From Dryomyza anilis (lineage: Eukaryota > Arthropoda > Insecta > Diptera > Dryomyzidae): a DNA stretch of 64,000 bases. The DNA lies in the NCBI GenBank assembly GCA_951804985.1, contig OX638132.1, forward strand, positions 13,869,529 to 13,933,528, read 5' to 3'. The position numbers and the translations under genes were made by a program. The notes below the pieces were generated by a model. The model worked only from the letters and a program-made list of their open reading frames with translations, was not told the DNA's origin and made no database searches. Numbering within the stretch: position 1 is the stretch's first letter; every line of letters begins with the position of its first letter. This document shows positions 25,901 through 37,408 of the stretch, piece after piece.

Positions 25901-28900
25901 TCATCTCAAAAAAAACATCGATGTTTTGGTCAATATAATACATTAAACTCGATACATCGATGTTTTCCGGTGGTTCGAACAAAACATCGATGTTTTCGAT
26001 GCATCGAATGAAAAATTATTAGGTAAATAATTTAAATTATGATAAAAAGGTGAAAATAAATAAGTGTTAGACTTGAAACTTTTTCTTATTATACAAAATA
26101 CTTAAGGCGTTGGGAATCAAAAAAGTCTAAGTCCATGTTATGTCATTTTGAGAAAAACACGAAAACCATGTATGAAGCAAATGGCAATTTAGGGTGTGTG
26201 CGAGTTCAACCAAATTGCTGACTAAACCAAATGTTGTCGGTAATGCAGTGTAAACTAAATTGAACTAAATTGGATGACAGCAAACAGACAAATGATTATT
26301 AATTATGGATTTATTATATATATATTATATATCGATAGTTTTTGGACATCCTTAATATACCAGGTGCATAATTGCTATGGTTTTTATTTCTATGGTTTTT
26401 ATTTCTAACCAACTAATTTTGGCATATAAAAATAATGCCTAACGATTTATCAGAAATCAACTAAAAAATTTACTACAAACCTGAATAAATTACTTATTCA
26501 CTACTTTGTTATCGACATCTACAAAATGCAAGAGAAAATCAGAGATGTCCTAAAAATGAACTGCAACACTGAATGAATAATTGCGGTGTGTGCTAGTTTG
26601 TCTAAATTTGAAGACTAAATTAAATTATTCGATCGCTTTTCGATATCCGGAATGCTGAAAAATCGATAATCAAAAAATAATTACCGTCTAATACTATTCG
26701 AAAAATCTATATGTAAATAGTAGTAAACACTGCATTACCGTCAAATTATGTTTAAAGTTCAAATTCAGACAAACTGAACTGCAACCCTGAACGAATTAAT
26801 AAAGTAGTTTTAAACTGTTTTGTATCGACATTTAAAAACTTTAATGCAAAACACAAATGTTGATAATTATTTTAAAATCTTGTCAACTAATTAATTTATT
26901 ACCTGAAATGCAGCTGTCCACCAGTTTGTCTGCTCTTCGGTGCACAGTTGGTTCTGCAAATTGACAAATGGCAAAATGCGCGGTTTGCCTGCAGCGCTAC
27001 GATTGCCAGAGTTGTAATTTTCAAACGCATCGCGATCAACCTCCAACATGCGTTTCGCTTGTAACGCAGACGCATAGAGAAACGTTTCGACATCGAGTTG
27101 ATTCAATGATTCGGCACCGCAAAATGATAAGTTCTGTGTGGAGAAATTCAGACCCGTAAAGTATTTCGCACGCAAAAATGCCAAGTTATCATTGCCCAGA
27201 CACAAGTAGACCATGTGCTGTAATGACTGCGGTTTCAAATATTGTGCGACCTCTTCATAACGTTCGACGTCCGCATACGTTGGTAACTCGAACAACGGTT
27301 CGCTAAGTTGGGTGCTTGTGATGAGCAACGAACTCTGCTCCTTCACCTTGTGGTCGCTGTTGCAGAAGAGCAGACCGAAAACATTGCGACGCCACTGCTT
27401 GTCGGAGCAGCTTTGACGTATTTGCGCCAGTAATTCGTCACAACTGTTCCAGAGTGTAGGCTGATTGCCCAGCATATTGTTGACCTGGTAGGTGACGTTC
27501 TCCTTGCCGGTGGCGGTTTCATCAGAGATGCACGTGAGAAGGGTTCGGCCAACCTGAATAAAGATATTATATATATATATAGAAAGAAAAAACATAAATC
27601 AACAAGAAGGAAAAAAGGAAATAAAAGAAGGAAAAAAAAAATGAAGTAGATAATGAAGAAAAGCATAGAGGTGAAAAGATAAAGGAAGAAAATTAGAAGA
27701 TAAAGAAGAGTATTTAGTAGATGAAAAATATGAATGATAGGAAAGAAGGTTGCATAGATAATTTAGATCATGAACCGGAGAAAAGATGGGAGTAGATTAT
27801 GAGAAAGGGATGGACATTACTAAGATATTAAATTAGATGTCGATGTAGAGAAAGATGAAAGATATATTTATATTGAAAACAAAATATATTAAAAACATAT
27901 AATATGTATTAAAAACATATATGTATTAAAAACATAAATTGATTGCTTTAAACTCACCTGAGCGCAACGAAAAGCGCCCTCGCGCTGCCACAACTGTACC
28001 AACTGTTTGCCCTGCTCGTCGCAGTGCTTCATCCAGGGTTCCTTTGACTCAGCTGCCTCCGTCTGATAGGCCAACAACAGCAACGGCAGCACCGACTTAA
28101 CTGTCTCCTTCCATTTGTTCTTGTTCTGCAACAGTTCGCGCTTGAATATCAAAGCGGCCGCATGCAACAGCAGCTGACCACGATAGTGCTGCTGAAACAT
28201 AGCGACCAGTTCCTTCTGTGCGCTCAACTTATCAGCCAGCTGCGCCAACTTAAACAGTTGTTGATCGAAGGTAAAGAGCAAGTTGGCTGTTTCGGTGACG
28301 CCGCCTGTTGGCGATGCACTGGACTGCGAAAAGCTCAAGTATACTTGCCGCTCCAGACACGTGATCAGCATCAACCAAAAGTCCCAGTCCTTCTTGGCAT
28401 TGGGCAACTGTTCGTACTTGTTGAGCGTCAGCCACACAACATTGTACCATTCATTGCTGCTGGCATAATTCGTTGCATTGTTGCTCATCTCCAGTTGGTG
28501 GACATACTTGAAGGCTTCGTTAATCTTCTGCTGCTCGATGTAATTGCGAACAAGACGCACACGCAGCTGCACTTCACTGGGACGTGCCGCAATCTCTTTC
28601 AGTATTAATTCCTCCACTTGATTTACCTCGAGATTGTCCTTGTTCATTAACTTGAGACGCAGTGAGAAGACGGCATCATGCTGCACTTTCTCGGACTCGG
28701 CCAACTCGCACCAATACTTGGCCTTGTGCGTGTTGATGTTCTTGTCGTCAAGCAACAGTTGACAGACCTCGACCAAAACGTCTGGCTGCTTTGCGTTCAG
28801 CTGTAGTGAACGTTGGAATGATTGCAGAGCTTTGTCGGGTTTCTTAAGACGTTGATGACATTGGCCGAGCAATTTGTGCGCCTGATCATTGTCCTCTTTG

Positions 28901-30082
28901 ACGTTTAGATACGAGCAGAGATATTGTTCGGCCGCTGTGTACTCATTGATTTTATAGTAGAGTTTGGCGATGGTAAAGCTGCGCAATTGACGCTGTATTG
29001 AATGAGGGGAATAGAATAAAATAATATTTCTACAAGTAATGTAATGATTTACAAAGTATACATTGAATTATTGACATTAACGCAATAGCGGTCAGCAAAA
29101 AAGTCTAACAATCGCCAGTTAATGGAAATTTGATATTACACTTACATTTTTTTTAAATCATATTGATCATATTACCCTACTTTTTTTCGTTTTCATCAAA
29201 AACGATTTGTGTAAAATTTGGAAGAATTGACCAACGGCAAAAGGAGCTGTTTTTAACCAGAAAACTCAAATGCACCATATTGGGGAACATTTTTAGAGTA
29301 TTTTCTTAAATATAAATAAAACAATACAATTTTATTCATTTCTTTTTCTCTTCGATTTTATAGTTCAATTTTACATTTCACCAAGTTGTCGATGATACAC
29401 ATCGTACTTGCACATCGAACATCATATTTTAGCGTTTAATTTGATATTTTGAATCAAATGCGTTGCAATTAAATATTTCAAGCTGAATGATAAACTTCCG
29501 CCCAGAAATAAAATACATATATAAATTGTGCATGATTTATTATTTAACTCTACACATTTATGGTCGGACTAATATATTTCAATACTTTTACCAAATATTA
29601 GTAATTTGATTAAAAATATAAAAAAACATATTAAAAAAAAAATAACGGCTGCGTCAACAACCACTCCGCGAATTCTAACCTCACTTTCACATCGACAACA
29701 ACTTCGTAGAGAATTGGCGCAACTACGACAAATGCATTATTGCATTTCGTCTAAATTTTGACAAACTGCCAGCTGCCAGTTTATATAGAGAAAGAAAAAA
29801 TCATTTGTAATGTGAATCACGCCATGATGAGCCGGCCGCCAAATACACCAAACAGACTCCACCGTTTTTAATATTGGCGCCACGACATACATACTTCGCG
29901 GCGGCCTTGTCAGACGCCTCATTAGGCTCAAACAAATTGGCAGCTGCGTCGCCGCTTGCAAACTGCATCAATATTTTATTATATAATTTAAATAATTTTT
30001 GGACATTTACCTCCGACTCGGATCGCAATTTGGACAACGCTGTGCGCACATGAGCGTCGACCTCTTTTTTTGTTTTATACAT
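16978..30082 (-). CDS. Nup358: Nup358/RanBP2 nucleoporin, complete
   Basis: Cytoplasmic-filament nucleoporin that binds Ran-GTP and transport cargo complexes. Seven exons (30082-30011, 28992-27958, 27553-26903, 25089-20413, 19240-18229, 18150-17332, 17273-16978) join with consistent phases into 2,853 residues. N-terminal TPR-type helices cover about residues 20-160, followed by a long helical region and Q/A-rich FG-containing linkers. Four Ran-binding domains start near 1305, 1635, 2131 and 2708, each with a PLPD/ALPD-like entry, TGEE and a WKERG core. Two RanBP2 zinc fingers (about 1820 and 1940) each read WxCxGC...YCxACDAPK. The 'LKLPYEFFEYK' segment near 2312 matches a conserved RanBP2 motif. 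The protein stops directly after Ran-binding domain 4, so there is no cyclophilin domain, as in Drosophila. The start is the ATG at 30082, giving the MYKTKKEVD N-terminus. Confidence 0.95.
19610..20070 (-). mobile_element. Decayed Tc1-like transposase in a Nup358 intron
   Basis: Minus-strand reading shows 'CPRILNNIDERTVVNVLRK', then 'SVSKSTIH' (helix-turn-helix region). In other frames follow 'GCMAASGVGNMVFI' and 'DNGPRHT', which correspond to catalytic-core blocks of Tc1-family transposases. Frameshifts, stops and a deletion break it, so it is inactive. It lies in the intron between exons 4 and 5 of Nup358 (19241-20412). The ORF 19986-19753 is only a piece of it. Confidence 0.7.
25684..25820. 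repeat. Second copy of the small repeat seen at 7786-7945
   Basis: Shares ACCTGTGCGAA at the left, a TTTATCGA core and CAATTTAGTCAATTA at the right with 7786-7945. Located in Nup358 intron 3. Confidence 0.5.
26192..26300. mobile_element. Left-end fragment of the GGGTGTGTGCGA MITE
   Basis: Begins GGGTGTGTGCGAGTTCAACC and then follows the family consensus, including TGTTGTCGGTAATGCAGTG. It has an internal deletion and no right end. Located in Nup358 intron 3. A more decayed relative spans about 26585-26795. Confidence 0.55.
27554..27957. other. Nup358 intron 2 with a long polypyrimidine strand
   Basis: From about 27590 to 27880 the plus strand is almost all purine plus T-poor AT sequence (GAAGGAAAAAAGG, GAAGAAAATTAGAAG). 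The transcript (minus) strand is therefore pyrimidine-rich over roughly 290 bases. Confidence 0.6.
28993..30010. other. Nup358 intron 1
   Basis: AT-rich, 1,018 bases, between the 24-residue first exon and the TPR exon. No repeat or RNA gene recognised. Confidence 0.5.
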
Positions 30083-31611
30083 GTTTGACAAAAAATGCCG
30101 CTTCCCTCCTCCGGAATACTTTCAAATTTATTTCCTTTGGCTGCAATTGATTATTTTTGTTCTTCTTTTTTTTGCAAGCAATTTATTTCGCAATGTTGTT
30201 TGTTTTTTTTTTTTAATTGTTTTGTGCGCAACTCTTCTTAATTGCGTCGGCTCATCTGCAGCTATAAGTTTGCGTTTTATTTTATTATTTATTAGTTGAT
30301 AAATCACTTGATTTCGTTGCCAAATTAAATGAGATATTTCAAAATTCACAAACAATCTTTCACTACGGCTGGCAAATTCCACATTTTTCGTTCGCTCGCA
30401 AAGTGGCGGTTTGTTATTCGCCGCGAAATTATTTTTCGTACTGTACCTTCGTGCCTTCGAAAAGATTTCGTTTTTTAAAGTGAACTTGGCTGCGATTGAG
30501 ATAGTTCTGTTCGTTTATTACATTACGTATTTGGAATATTCGTCAGAGGTGCACATTTGTAGATTTTTTTACCCTCATTTTTTCCTCATTTACCCTCATT
30601 TCATTACTGTACTTTAATTTTAAAAATTATTTATATATACGTATTTTTAAAATTCGCATTTAAACTTCATGAATTTCATAAAATAAATTCATAAAATTTG
30701 TTATCATGAATCTAAATTTGTTAAAATAAGAAAAAAGGAAACAAATTTAAAAGGTTATATTAATATTTCATTATCTAGAAACATTATTATTAATATAAAT
30801 TATCTTCTAGCTAGCCGAACATAACGAGATCAATTAAATTACCAACTGATGCAATCAAAGACTTTGAATCTTAAAGACTTACAGAAATACAATACAGAAA
30901 TAGTAAAAACAAAATTCAACTATGTTGTTGTATAGCCAGAAGATTCGGCTGAATTGCACTTTACCGGTCAAAGTAAAATATAAAAAAAAAATAGTCACGC
31001 GTTTTATTTTCGCAAAAAAAAAACCAAAATTAAAAAAAAGTCACGGACCCCAGGTGACCTTGAAAAAAAATTAAAAATAATTTGTATCAGGCACTTAGAC
31101 AATAGCAGCTAATACAAAATAATTCTTCTTCTTTTCATTTTCTTTTTGCTCCTTGCCAAATATTGGAAAGAATGAGAAACAGGGACAACTAACTGTCACT
31201 TGGCCAGAGTTTACAATTGCGAAACCACCAAGGCAGCATACCGAAAATGGTCAATTTTGGAAAGGCCAAAAACTGCCGCCACAAAGTTTCTATCTTAACA
31301 CAGAAAAAAAACGCGTGTAAATATAACTAAAATGTTAATCAATCCAATTAATTTTTAATTGAAACTCAGCCGATGTAACTTTAAGTAGCATTGAATTCCA
31401 TATTTGTAATAATGAGAATATGTTAATTGGAAAAACTTTAATTAATTTTTTTGTCAAATTGATATTAAAGTTCTTATATATTTTATATTTTTTATTGGGA
31501 ATTTTTAAATCAATAATTAATTAATTAGTAACATCAATTAAAATTTTCATTCGATAGAAATAGGATCAATTAAATATTTTGTTAAATTAAATAAAATATT
31601 TGTCGAATAGA

Positions 31612-31766
31612 AACAGACTAAATTGAACTAATTAGGATGAAAGCAAACAGATATATAATAATCGATTGAATATTGACTTTAATAATTACCGGTTAACGAA
31701 TAGTATAGGTATGAAAAGTCGTTCAATTTAGTTTAGTAAGCAATTTAGTAGAATTCGCATACACCC
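31612..31766. mobile_element. Right-terminal fragment of the GGGTGTGTGCGA MITE
   Basis: Ends TTTAGTAGAATTCGCATACACCC, the family's right TIR. The left end is deleted. Lies within element copy B. Confidence 0.55.
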
Positions 31767-32011
31767 TAAATAAGTATTTATGCTTTTTGATATGCTTTGT
31801 AAAATTCTTTCAACCTAACAAATGTTTTACCGAAGTCATTTTTCACAACATCTACAGGTGGGCCAATTAATTGAGTCAAAAATAAAATTTGATATTCGCT
31901 TTTTAATGATTCAATATGCAACAAAATGAGCATCATAAGCTGTTTGTTCAAGTTTTTGTCAGCAAAAATAAATTGAGCCATTTAATGCTTTAATAACATA
32001 ACATACACTAA

Positions 32012-32236
32012 GGGTGTGTGCGAATTCGACTAAATAGCTGACTAAACTAAATTTTGTCAGTAATGCAGTGTTCGACTTTTCAATTTAACAAATTTTCGAG
32101 CAAACTAAATTGAATTAAATTGGAAGATATCAAACAGACATATAATAATTGATTTATTAGAGACTTAAACAATTACCGGTTACCGAATGGCGATTGAATC
32201 AAAACCCGCACAATTTAGTCGAACTCGCACACACCC
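32012..32236. mobile_element. PIF/Harbinger-like MITE nested in element copy B
   Basis: 225 bp, same TIR as 15440-15686, flanked by TAA (32009-32011) and TTA (32237-32239). The matching position in copy A (7211-7213) is uninterrupted TAA, so that copy is the empty site. Confidence 0.8.
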
Positions 32237-32509
32237 TTAATAATGCAATATCCGGTTTTAAAATAGCAACGTAGAAGAAAGTAATGTTAGAAGAAACTAA
32301 ACAACGCCGCCGACGCACGAGACGCACAAACAAAATGAAATCCAGAAGAAAAAAACAGTATTGCAAAATGAATAAATAAAAAGTAACAAATAAAAGTTAA
32401 TACTATTAAAGATTTAGTTGTATTGAAATCATATTAAATTTATTCCTATTAATATTTTAATTAAAAAATGTGTAAATACAATTAATTAATTAGTAAATAA
32501 TATAATATA

Positions 32510-32586
32510 AATAATAGTTTGGCGCTACAGTCCTGTATAGTACTTCGGCCGAGCTCTCTCACCATTTTGAGCTGTGCGTGAATAAA
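32510..32586 (-). mobile_element. SINE tail fragment
   Basis: Minus-oriented 3' part of the SINE described at 51130-51422: AATAGTTTGGCGCTACAG followed by GGCCGAGCTCTCTCACC. It abuts the truncated right end of element copy B. Confidence 0.65.
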
Positions 32587-33424
32587 AAGAGACAAATATA
32601 TAATGCTCGAATGTAAAAATGTTGTTCTCTTAATAGTTGTTTCATTCACACAATACTAATCAATAAACTTTTTTAAAGTCAGTGTCATAACAGCATAATG
32701 AGGAAAATTGATACTCAATTTTTTTTCATAATTATAAAGCACAGGTGGTGCTAAAAATATATTTTTCAAACAAAAAAAAAAATATAGAACAAAATAAATT
32801 TATTCATGATTATGGTGTTCAAAGACGAAAAACTCTTTCACACTCAGAACGTTACTAATACTCAAAAATAATGTCTAATACTATTCTTACTGATTCTCAA
32901 ATGCGCAATTTAAAACATTTGCGTAATTTCACTTCAAATGCGTTCTTATATTATCAAAAACTCCATACATATCTAAAATTACTCAATCCGCGTACTTATT
33001 TTTAAATTACTCGACAAATTACTCAAAACTGTTTGAAAATAATCTCTGTATGAACGGCCACTATATTTTTGACAACCAAAATGTAAACAAAAAATTAAAT
33101 TTTCCGTTACAAAAACTTTAATAAGGTATAGTGCGAACAAAATTTCAATACAAAATACATTAATATATCTATTTAATATGTGCACGCAAAAATCGCGCAA
33201 GCAAATAACGCAAACTCTAGTGAGAATGGTTGGGCGTTAATTTTGAAATTAGTCACAAACTTTAAGTAATTCTGGCCCAGTGAGAATGTAACATAACATA
33301 AAAATCAAAAAAAAAACTTCACAAAACTTGTGCTTTGATTATTATTTTTTGTTAATTTTTATATACAGTGCCTAAATTTTGTGACAGTCGCAGGTTTTTA
33401 CTATGCACTAGTAGATGGCAGCGC

Positions 33425-33500
33425 TATCGATACAAAGATGTCAGCATGACAGCAAAACACAGCTAACTTCGTGCGACCAAAGCTGACTTCCTTTTCCGTG
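33425..33500 (+). promoter_or_regulatory. RpS27 core promoter: DRE and 5' TOP tract
   Basis: A perfect TATCGATA (DREF-binding DRE) is at 33425-33432. A pyrimidine run CTTCCTTTTCCG at about 33488-33499 lies ~20 bases before the ATG. Ribosomal-protein mRNAs normally start with C inside such a tract, so transcription probably begins there. There is no TATA box. Confidence 0.65.
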
Positions 33501-33520
33501 TTAGCTGTGAAAGAAGAAAC

Positions 33521-34308
33521 ATGCCGGTGGGTGTCAAATTTATAGAAAAAACTAAAAAAACGCCAAAAAATTGCAAAAAACTGCTCAAATGAAAGTGCAA
33601 AATGCAAGCGGAGCATTGTCTCCATGTGCTGCCAAAAAATGTTTGCCAAATTCATGTGAATAAAGTGAAAAATAGATGAGGCAAAGTTGGAGACAGCCAG
33701 CTAAATGTCTGTCGTCGTGGTGGTGCGTGTTTTTGTTGCACATGCTTGAGGCTCAAGATATTTTATGAAAAGTTACCAACATTTGTGAAATTCATAATTG
33801 AAAATAAAACAAACAAAACAAAAAATTTAATTAATGTGCTAATAAATGCAAATTTCAATTAAGTGAGACAGTAATTGATTTATTATAACCTAAAAAAAAA
33901 GAATTGCAATTTTTTGGCCAACATTGTGAAATCTCAATACTAATTATAATGTAAACTAATTGTTATCTTTTTCTTTTCGTTGCTTTGACTTAGCTAGCAA
34001 AAGATTTACTCCACCCATTGCCCGCTGAAGAGAAGCGTAAGCACAAGCTGAAGCGCTTGGTGCAGCACCCAAACTCTTACTTCATGGACGTCAAGTGCCC
34101 CGGTTGCTACAGAATCACGACCGTCTTCAGCCACGCTCAAGGCGTCGTTGTGTGCGCGGGATGTGCCACAATTTTGTGCCAGCCCACTGGTGGTCGCGCA
34201 AAGCTTACAGAGGGTAAATATTACAAGTTGTTCTTTCATCATTTAACATCTAATTTGATTTATTTTTTATTTATTACAGGTTGCTCCTTCAGAAGGAAGC
34301 CCCAATAG
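33521..34308 (+). CDS. RpS27: Ribosomal protein S27 (eS27)
   Basis: Small-subunit ribosomal protein eS27, 84 residues. Exon 1 (33521-33526) encodes only Met-Pro before a GTGGGT donor. Exon 2 (33994-34213) and exon 3 (34280-34308) supply the rest, with TAG at 34306-34308. The zinc ribbon CPGC...CAGC is in exon 2, and the protein ends CSFRRKPQ, the invariant eS27 C-terminus. By memory the protein is essentially identical to Drosophila RpS27. Intron 1 is 467 bases, intron 2 only 66. Tiny first exon, TOP tract and DRE are standard for a dipteran ribosomal-protein gene. The neighbouring bam homologue on the same strand matches the Drosophila order. Confidence 0.97.
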
Positions 34309-34359
34309 ATGTATAGGCGCATTCACTTTTAATTTTTTTAAACTGATAAAAAAAAAACA

Positions 34360-34365
34360 AATAAA
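34360..34365 (+). terminator. Poly(A) signal of RpS27
   Basis: AATAAA 52 bases after the RpS27 stop codon. Confidence 0.7.
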
Positions 34366-34679
34366 AAACCGTTTCATCCAGAATTGAATTTTTTTTTCAA
34401 TAACTTAAAGAGGAATATGCGCTGGAGATTTCAAAGCACGTCAATATGTTAGGAACCGTCAACGCTGGAGTCGAAATGCTCTGCACACAGGCAGTTAACA
34501 TTTGTTTGGCATTTTTATTGTTTGTGGAAATTGCATTAAACCTTTTCGGTTGAAACCATTTGAATACAAAACGAAATATAAATGTTTTTATATTGTTCAG
34601 TTAAATCATAATTGTAGTTTTAATTGCCAGTTAAGAAGTTAGTTATTTTTTGTACTGAGAACATCTATGAGAGTTGTAT

Positions 34680-34746
34680 TAATAATAATAATAGTTTAGC
34701 ACTACGGGGACCTTTCGGCTCGCAGTCTAACGCAATGAGCTACCGC
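34680..34746 (-). mobile_element. SINE copy with internal deletion
   Basis: The (ATT)n-type 3' tail (AATAATAGTTTAGCACTAC) is joined directly to a tRNA-like head (GACCTTTCGGCTCGCAG...GAGCTACCG). The SINE body is missing. Confidence 0.6.
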
Positions 34747-35542
34747 GGAGAGTTGTATTAGAGAGTTGTATTAGTTAGGAATTTTTTCGTGGTAGCTGAA
34801 ATTTGGAATTAAGTTTCCTTTGATATGAACGCAGTGCACTTTAAAATTAGGATCGACTTTTGACAAATTTCGTATATAATAAAATTTTCAAAAGCTGATT
34901 TTAAATAATTGCGCAATGAACTTGAATAGTACGGCTTTTTCACGTTTGTTTGTTTTACTAAATTAAATTAGGCTGAAGTTTACTTTATTGTGCCGATCTC
35001 TTCCTTTTTTTATTTAAGCGATAACAAAGTGGGCGATGTTTAGGTCTAAAAATAACAAATTAAAGAAACATCTAGGTCTCGTGTTACCCCTTTAAAATCA
35101 AATAATTTTTAAATTCAATTCAAAAATACAAAATCGTTACATACACCACAATTTGAACATGGAACCCAGAAGCTCGAAGAAATAATGCTGGTTCTCACGA
35201 GTTAATATGGAAGCTATGTGAAATCGATCGATGGTAAATGTCTGCTTGGTTTTTTCATCGATCATCCATATGAAGTTGATATGGATAGATTTTAAGGTGT
35301 TTTAACATTCTTCTTCTTGATGTCTTTTGGAGAACGATCTTTGGTATTTTATTACAACCTAACCAGACAAATTATACCTGAAAATGTATTTTAGTTATCC
35401 AAAAGTTGTCAGAAGTGTTAGGAATAAGTTTACTTTCAAAACTTACATTTTGAAATAAAATTATTTAATTTTATATATTGTTTTTAATGAATTTCCAAAA
35501 AAAAAAACCATTGCGAATTTCCATTACTCCAATTTTGATTGT

Positions 35543-35700
35543 ATAATAATAGTTTGGAGCTACATCTCTCTCACCATTTGAGCTTCGCGTGATATATTTG
35601 TACTCAAAGTTAATGCCGAATCCGAACGTCAGGCGGTAGGTTTGCTAATCATTGTCTGTCGAGAGGTACCACGATATAGACAAATTTTTCTATGAAAAGA
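35543..35700 (-). mobile_element. SINE copy, 5' truncated
   Basis: Contains the SINE 3' end (TAATAGTTTGGAGCTAC), CTCTCACCATTTGAGC, GCCGAATCCGAACG and the body down to TTTTTCTATGAAAAG. The tRNA-like head is absent. Confidence 0.65.
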
Positions 35701-36591
35701 TTCGATATTGGTTAATTTTAGATGCATTTGCAGTGAAATTACACAAATGGCTCAGTGAGTGATTGTTTCTGAATGTTGTATGCAACAGATTATTATTTAA
35801 ATAAACGAATGAAAAATGATCGATTTGAAAATTGAACTAATTAAAAATAATTTTATATTTACATTCGACATCATATCCATGCATTAAGAATGATAACTGA
35901 TTTACAAGATTTTATTTCTAAAATGAAAATATATACAAATTTAACCGACAAAATATTCTAATTTTAAATACCGCTTCCCACTGTGAGTTAAAAATACAAT
36001 TTCGGAATTTATCTTAAAAGGTGGCATAAATGTGCAAACAGTGTTGCTCGAAACGTTATCCTTATATAAAAATAATTTCGCGAGGGAATTATTTTTGGGA
36101 CATTGTTTTTTTTTGGAATTTTATTTGGTCAAATGACATTCAAATTTCGAGACAAAAAAAATGTAGCCTTTAGGCCGCTAACAGTCAACAAGATGGCGGA
36201 CATTCTTAAGCGATAAAATTTTGATATCTTTTGCAACAACATTCGGTTATCGTCAACTTTTAAAAGTTAGACTTTGGACATCTTTTGTCTGGTTGGAATG
36301 TTAGAATTTTCGTGTTAAATTTACTTGTTGTGGTATTTTTATTTTAATTACTCTGGGAAATTTGGTAGTAATTTTTCATTGCTTTGAGAATTTAATAAAG
36401 TAAAATTACCAAATTTATAATAACTCGTATTTGAAAAGGTATTTTTTATTATTATTCGTGGTAGTTTTGTTGGGCAACTGCTCCACCTTAAATGCTTTCG
36501 TCCTGTATAAGTGCCTTCGCAATTTTCAGCATTATTAAAAATGTATCAAATTAAAAACATCATTAAACTCAAAAAATCGATGTATTTTTAT

Positions 36592-36924
36592 TAATAGTTT
36601 CGCGCTACAGTCCTCTATAGAACTATGGCCGAGCTCTCTCACCATTTGAGTTGTGCGTGTTATATTTGTATCCAAATTGGTGGGACCTACACAGTTTATT
36701 GCCGAATCCGAACGGCGGGTGAGAGCTTTTCATAGGCAATGTTTTACTCTCGTAGATTTACCATTTACTGCCGAGAGGTTGCGTCCTATAGAAAAATGTT
36801 TTCGTTGAAAAATTTGTTGGCAGTCGCTGGGGATCGAACCGCGGTCCTTTCGGCTCGTAGTCGAACGCACCATCGACTTTTCGCTCGTAGTTCAACGCAC
36901 CACCCAGACGAGCTACCGACGCTT
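36592..36924 (-). mobile_element. Full-length SINE with a partly duplicated tRNA head
   Basis: Complete relative of 51130-51422 on the minus strand, from the AATAGTTTCGCGCTACAG tail to AGACGAGCTACCGACGC. The box B complement GGGATCGAACC is intact. A TTCG-CTCGTAGT-CGAACGCACCA stretch is present twice in the head. Confidence 0.8.
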
Positions 36925-37239
36925 TTAGTTATTACGGTAATTAAAATTAAATTTTTTTACTGAAAATATATCAAATATGATCTAAGTTCTTATAAGAACA
37001 AATAGTTATGTAACTAAAAGTACATCAATTAAAATTTGTTCACAAAGATTTTAAATCTTTGTCCGCAGGCAGAGCCATTCATGAATCTACAGCGTCGTTT
37101 CATGAATATGCAAAAACCGATATTGGCTACATCGCTATATACCAATAACCACAGCTAATAAATTTGCAAAGATATAAACCCAAAGCTAAATGAATTACAC
37201 AAGAAAATATCACAAAGTCCAGAGTGCCATTTTAAGAAA

Positions 37240-37408
37240 AAATATATAAAAAAAATAATTGAAAATAAAATACATTTAATTCTTTTTTATATTTTTAATG
37301 TGTGATTGATATTATTAAATTTTTAGTAAATACATTATTATTTTTATACTTCTTTGTTTTCTGTTAATATTAATTATTATATATACGTATAATATTTTTT
37401 TCTGTGTA
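37240..37408. mobile_element. Right-end fragment of the CACAGAAAAAAA element
   Basis: The last ~90 bases match the right end of copy A, including TATATATACGTA and the terminal TTTTTTTCTGTG. It lies about 400 bases upstream of the bam start codon. Confidence 0.5.

Larger units (their letters stand above)
25090..26902. other. Nup358 intron 3: repeats and ATCGAT palindromes
   Basis: Besides the MITE fragments (25684-25820, 26192-26300, ~26585-26795), it has three ACATCGATGT palindromes at 25915, 25954 and 25984. No exon-like sequence. Confidence 0.55.
31299..32505. mobile_element. Dispersed ~1.1-kb element, copy B, carrying a nested MITE
   Basis: Co-linear with copy A from CACAGAAAAAAA onward, with an internal deletion near 31610 and a nested MITE at 32012-32236. 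Its right end is cut off where a SINE fragment begins (about 32510). A minus-strand relic ORF (31981-31778) ends in a segment with 'GPPVDVV' and 'DFGKTFVRLKEF'. I do not recognise it, but copy A carries a frameshifted version. Confidence 0.65.
30083..33424. other. Intergenic region between divergent Nup358 and RpS27
   Basis: The Nup358 promoter side (30083-30500) is somewhat GC-richer around 30400-30450. Element copy B with its nested MITE occupies 31299-32505 and a SINE fragment 32510-32586. The remainder is AT-rich without coding signal. Confidence 0.5.

Noticed and set aside
31778..31981. 67-residue ORF as a host gene
   Set aside because: It lies inside a dispersed element that has a second, frameshifted copy, so it is a mobile-element relic.
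33527..33993. A snoRNA in RpS27 intron 1
   Set aside because: Such introns often host snoRNAs and a short stem is visible (AGACA...TGTCT). I could not find paired C/D boxes or a convincing H/ACA fold.
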